The translations under genes and the position numbers were made by a program. Below the pieces are notes generated by a model that ran no database searches, was not told the origin of the DNA, and worked only from the letters and a program-made list of their open reading frames with translations. Of a DNA stretch of 64,000 nucleotides, positions 60,701 through 64,000 are shown piece by piece; position 1 is the first letter of the stretch; each line of letters begins with the position of its first letter. This DNA comes from Corylus avellana (lineage: Eukaryota; Streptophyta; Magnoliopsida; Fagales; Betulaceae): contig NC_081544.1 in the NCBI RefSeq assembly GCF_901000735.1, forward strand, positions 32,935,235 through 32,999,234, written 5' to 3'.

Positions 60701-61622
60701 AAGAAAACTAAAGGATAACCAATGTTTAAGAAAGGTATAGGATATTTAGGAAAGAAAAAATAAAAAGGCTTTAGAGAAGAAGTTGAAACTGAGAGTGCTT
60801 TGCATAGACATCATGCCGCCAAAGATGACGGCTATTAATTAACAATTTTCAAAGGTTACTTAAACATCATTTACTATTTTCATATTACAAATCATTCCTC
60901 TAATTTCATCCAGTAAACTATTATAAGCAGCTTAATTCAACCCGGAAACACAATTAAGCCCTAATACGCATCACTAGGCCAACAACATGAAACATTAACA
61001 ACTCAAACAAGAGGATCGATGCATATATAGGGTTTTGGTATTATTTTCCATGTTGAATCTTGATAAGCACAATTAATAGGGTTTCGTGAAAGGTTCATTC
61101 GAGGGATATTTTCTACTCCTAAATGAGTATATTAATATACCACCTGTTATCGAAAACCCAACCAGAAATTCCACCAGCTTTTGCCATAGCTCTACTCCAC
61201 CTCGAAACCACGTCCTTCCCAAACCGATTTTCATGGCGTCTAAAATGTTCTTCGAAAGGTCCCTTCTGCCTCCGCACGTCCGACGGGTAGACTTGGTAGA
61301 ACACTGGCAGTATGAGCCTCCGGCACTCGCATATCTTGGAAAGTTCCTCAAGGCACCACCGCGACGACGCGTAGTTCGGAGAGAAGATGACGATGGAAGC
61401 GGCCGAGTCGTCGATAGCCTCGAGCAGACTTGGCGCGATCTCGTCCCCGCGGCGCAGCCCCTCGTCGTCGAGGAAGACCCGGACGCCGTGTTTCTCGAGC
61501 GCGTCGTAGAGGTTGAAAGTGAAGGGGTCGCGCGTGTCGTCGTCTCTGAAACTCAGAAAGACGTCGCAGCGGTGCCTGGTAGCTCCCGGAGCAGATGAAA
61601 TGGAAACGGCGTCGTTGTCCAT
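54763..61622 (-). CDS. TIR-NBS-LRR (TNL) disease-resistance protein
   Basis: Five exons, 61622-61144, 59752-58648, 57746-57333, 57145-55529 and 55440-54763, join in frame to 1430 residues. The TIR domain (about 1-160) has RCDVFLSFRDDDTR and SRWCLEELSKI with the putative NADase Glu. The NB-ARC domain has the P-loop GMGGVGKTTLAKAL near 218, kinase-2 VLVVLDDIDN, GSRIIITTRD, GLPLALEVFGSFL and MHD in LWMHDQVRDMG. An LRR array follows with about 20 units of the LPxSIGxLxxL type. The C-terminal exon carries a C-JID/post-LRR region (RKIPDWFSQGAVPFLERKN) and an acidic tail. TNLs detect pathogen effectors; their TIR domains hydrolyse NAD+. No frameshift or stop was found, so it looks functional. Exon order is the classic TNL layout. 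Confidence 0.93.
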
Positions 61623-62205
61623 CTCTGCTGCAGCGTTCTTAGACGCTTACAGAGATCAGGAATTGTCCTTTTAGGGACACTGTTCTTAGAGTTTTTCGCA
61701 TAAGATCAGATCATGAGGCTCTGCAAACACAAATGGAATATCGAGCAAACGTAGCGCCTCTGCGTTTTTAAAATCAAAAAGTATTCTGACACAAAAGCCG
61801 CACGCCAACGGTTCATTGGTCGATTCCACTTCCTTTCCTTCACTTTTTTCTTTACTTGGCTCCAAATTAATCATGGTTATAACAAGTTAAAAAAATAAAT
61901 AATAATAATAAAAATTAAATACCTTTTTTTTAAAAAAAAAAACAATTATCTCTGTATTGATATAACAATCAAATTGGACAAAAGATACAATTATGAATCT
62001 TTACAACTCAAATATTATCTATGACATACACAATAGTTTCTCGTGCTATTATAAAACAATATTTATGAAAAGTTACCGTCCCAACCAGTTTTAGATCTAT
62101 AGCAAATTCCGACGAATCACCGCTGTCAAGTCATTGATTTCTTGCCTTTTTTTTTTTTTTTTTATCACCAATACTAGTGTTTTATCAATCGCAATCACCT
62201 TCACT
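61623..62205. other. 5' flank of the TNL gene
   Basis: Contains the TNL promoter region on the minus strand. A short open frame (61686-61874, minus) shows no family resemblance. No element boundaries were seen. Confidence 0.35.
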
Positions 62206-63050
62206 GCCTCTACCCAATGGCGGAGCCAGCCATTTTATATTGAAAGTGCCGTTAAAATTTTTTTGGCGTCCTAAAAAATTTTTTCACACTAAAAATTTGA
62301 TAATTCACACAATATATGCATCACAAAAAATATCTATAAAAGTTAATAAATATGTGCTCAAATTGATATATTGGAAATGTAATATGTCGACACTATATCA
62401 AAAAGGCAAAAGTACCAAAAAAAAAAAAAAATGTCTAGAACTGCACTTTACGGTTTCTTAGAAATACAAAATCATCAAATATCGAATCTAAAATCGAAGC
62501 TCTCAGCAATTTCCCTTTCAATATAGAGAGCTAAACTACTTGCAAGAAAATCATCCTTCATTTTGTTGCGAAGTCGTGTTTTAACAATTTTCATTGTTGA
62601 AAATGCTCGTTCGGTAATTGTTGTAGACACTGGAAGAGTCAAAACAAGACGAATCAATCTATCAATAAGATAATATATCTTTGATTTTTCCATCTTTGCC
62701 AATCCTTGGCATAATTATGCAATGGAAGACAAATTTTGTAATGTCGAATCAATAAGCACATCAAGTTCAAAATACCTCAACTGATATCTCAAATTAATTT
62801 TCTCCTGCTCAAAGAGCATCTTAGAGATTTTTTTTTTTTTGGGGGTGGGGGGTGTAGGAGAAGGGTTGCCGTGGATTAAATGGGGGTGCGGGAGAATGGT
62901 TGTCTTGGGTAATGGGTACGTAAAATTGTAAAAATATATTTTATTTATTTATTTATTTTGAGGGTTCCGTGGGTTAAAAAATAAAATATAAAATATAAAA
63001 TATAAAATAAAAATCCTCCAAGGGGTAACGTGGCCCGTCACGGCCTCTAC
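62206..63050. mobile_element. Decayed hAT transposon with transposase remnant, 8-bp target duplication
   Basis: The element at 62214-63042 (829 bases) starts CCAATGGCGGAGCCAGCC. The right end (GTGGCCCGTCACG) is a degraded inverse of it. GCCTCTAC lies at 62206-62213 and 63043-63050 as an 8-base duplication. Its first 150 bases match the hAT MITE at 34753 (AATTCACACAATATATGCATC block). It holds a transposase C-terminal fragment on the minus strand. It is a deletion derivative of an autonomous hAT element. Confidence 0.85.
62475..62702 (-). pseudogene. hAT transposase C-terminal dimerisation domain fragment
   Basis: 75 residues reading LIRLVLTLPVSTTITERAFS and MKIVKTRLRNKMKDDFLASS. This is the conserved C-terminal hAT dimerisation region (ERAFS motif), as found in TTF-type or ZMYM1-like plant hAT proteins. 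The zinc finger and catalytic core are absent, so it cannot be active. Confidence 0.85.
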
Positions 63051-63451
63051 TATAGTGACAATTCTTCTTTATACTTGATAACTCCTCTATCATTGGTCTA
63101 TGGTTTGCTCCTAGAAAATGAACCATAAGAAAACAAAAAACCGTCTGAAAACCAATTTCGTTATTCTTAAGGATTTGTGAAAACAAAACCTAAGAAAACG
63201 AATAAAACTTCATCTTATAGATTGCTACTAAAAGCAGATATAGAGATAATACATTCTTATTTAAAAACAAAAATATCATAACAAAAACCCAGCACACCCT
63301 CACGCGTTCCACGCGCTACCGCTGGCCGGCCACGTGCAGCTAGAAAGCACTCGGAGAACCATTGACACACGCACCCTGGTTGATCTACGATGGAGGCGGG
63401 AAAAATGAGGGTGAAGGGGGGAGGAGAAAGGGGGTGGGGAGTGTTAAGTGT

Positions 63452-63633
63452 TGATTAAATGATTAAATTTACATAGTCCTATCAACTTAAGCTTTTGGAA
63501 TAACTGATGATGTAACATGATATTAGAGTCAAAGTTATGAGTTCGAACCCGTGTTGAGTATCACTTATTAAAAATGAATTTAAACTCACATATAAAAAAA
63601 AAATATTAAATATTAATTAAATAATTAAATTTA
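63452..63633 (+). mobile_element. SINE-like element with Pol III B-box
   Basis: The body (about 63472-63611) has TAAGCTTTTGGAATAACTGATG, a tRNA-like TGATATTAGAGTC and a B-box-like GAGTTCGAACCCG, then an A-rich end. Similar AT-rich flanks (TTGATTAAATGATTAAATTTA and TTAATTAAATAATTAAATTTA) may be a diverged target duplication. The tRNA-Met-like motif could instead be a retroelement primer site. Confidence 0.45.
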
Positions 63634-64000
63634 ATCGCTATACTACCCCTTATGCACTATTTTACTATCTTTGATTTGCAACTTTATCAAAAAGTTGCCT
63701 TTAAGTTCTAAAAATTCCAGGTTTTACACGTTTACTAAATTATTGCTTCTGTCAATTTTACATAAAAAAGAAAGAAAAAAAAAAAGAGGGATAATGGTCA
63801 TGTCACGAGGTGTACAAACAAGTAGCCACAACATCTAAAGATCGTACACCTATTTACTACACTACAATCTCAGACTTCCAGATTACTTCCATATTCCGTC
63901 GCCATTTCTGCCCCTTTATTCAGTTATTGGGTCTATCGTAATCAGTCAGTCAAGAAGTCTTAAGAAGTTCAAAAGACTTGACGGATTTTTAACATCAATG

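Overview
This is nuclear DNA from a flowering plant. The evidence is long AT-rich spacers, spliced genes with GT-AG introns whose exons join in frame, a TIR-NBS-LRR resistance gene (so a dicot), tau-class glutathione S-transferases, a DYW-type PPR gene and many decayed transposons. The protein flavour suggests a woody eudicot, perhaps of the Fagales, but that is an impression from memory and was not tested. No prokaryotic, organellar or viral block was seen.

Layout: 0-2 kb holds unassigned fragments and a broken LINE. 2.1-5.8 kb (-) is a seven-exon HIPL gene (Folate_rec plus glucose/sorbosone dehydrogenase fold, probable GPI anchor). 7.1-8.5 and 10.3-11.9 kb (+) are a tandem pair of tau GST genes. 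12-14 kb is a MITE and microsatellite cluster. 14.4-18.9 kb (+) is a 14-exon TTC38-like TPR gene. 19.8-21.7 kb (-) is an intronless LRK10L/WAK-like receptor kinase. 25.4 and 29.1 kb (+) are two DUF569 first exons, of which only the second has its own downstream exons. 31.9-33.8 kb (-) is a CRR28-type PPR-DYW editing factor. 34.5-35.3 kb is a TRIM retroelement with a hAT MITE nested in one LTR. 36.9-39.4 kb (+) is a type II DnaJ. 40.3-41.0 kb (-) is an h-type thioredoxin. 41.2-43.1 kb is a dead LINE surrounded by MITEs. 44.3-51.8 kb (-) is a caprin-like glycine-rich RNA-binding gene with a 5.9-kb repeat-filled intron. 54.8-61.6 kb (-) is a five-exon, 1430-residue TNL gene. 62.2-63.0 kb is a decayed hAT transposon.

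The genes do not form an operon or one pathway. Several (GST pair, LRK10L kinase, TNL, thioredoxin, DnaJ) fit a stress and defence theme, which is ordinary for a gene-rich plant arm. Exon limits were placed by eye from GT/AG sites and reading phase, and all ten main gene models close without a frameshift. The most unusual content is in the repeats: several elements show exact target-site duplications (16 bp for a tRNA-derived SINE, 8 bp for two related hAT copies, 9 bp for four MULE-type MITEs, 16 bp for a LINE 3' end). I saw no convincing wholly new system. The best leads are the DUF569 double first exon, the hAT parent/derivative pair and the palindromic tandem repeat inside the caprin intron.
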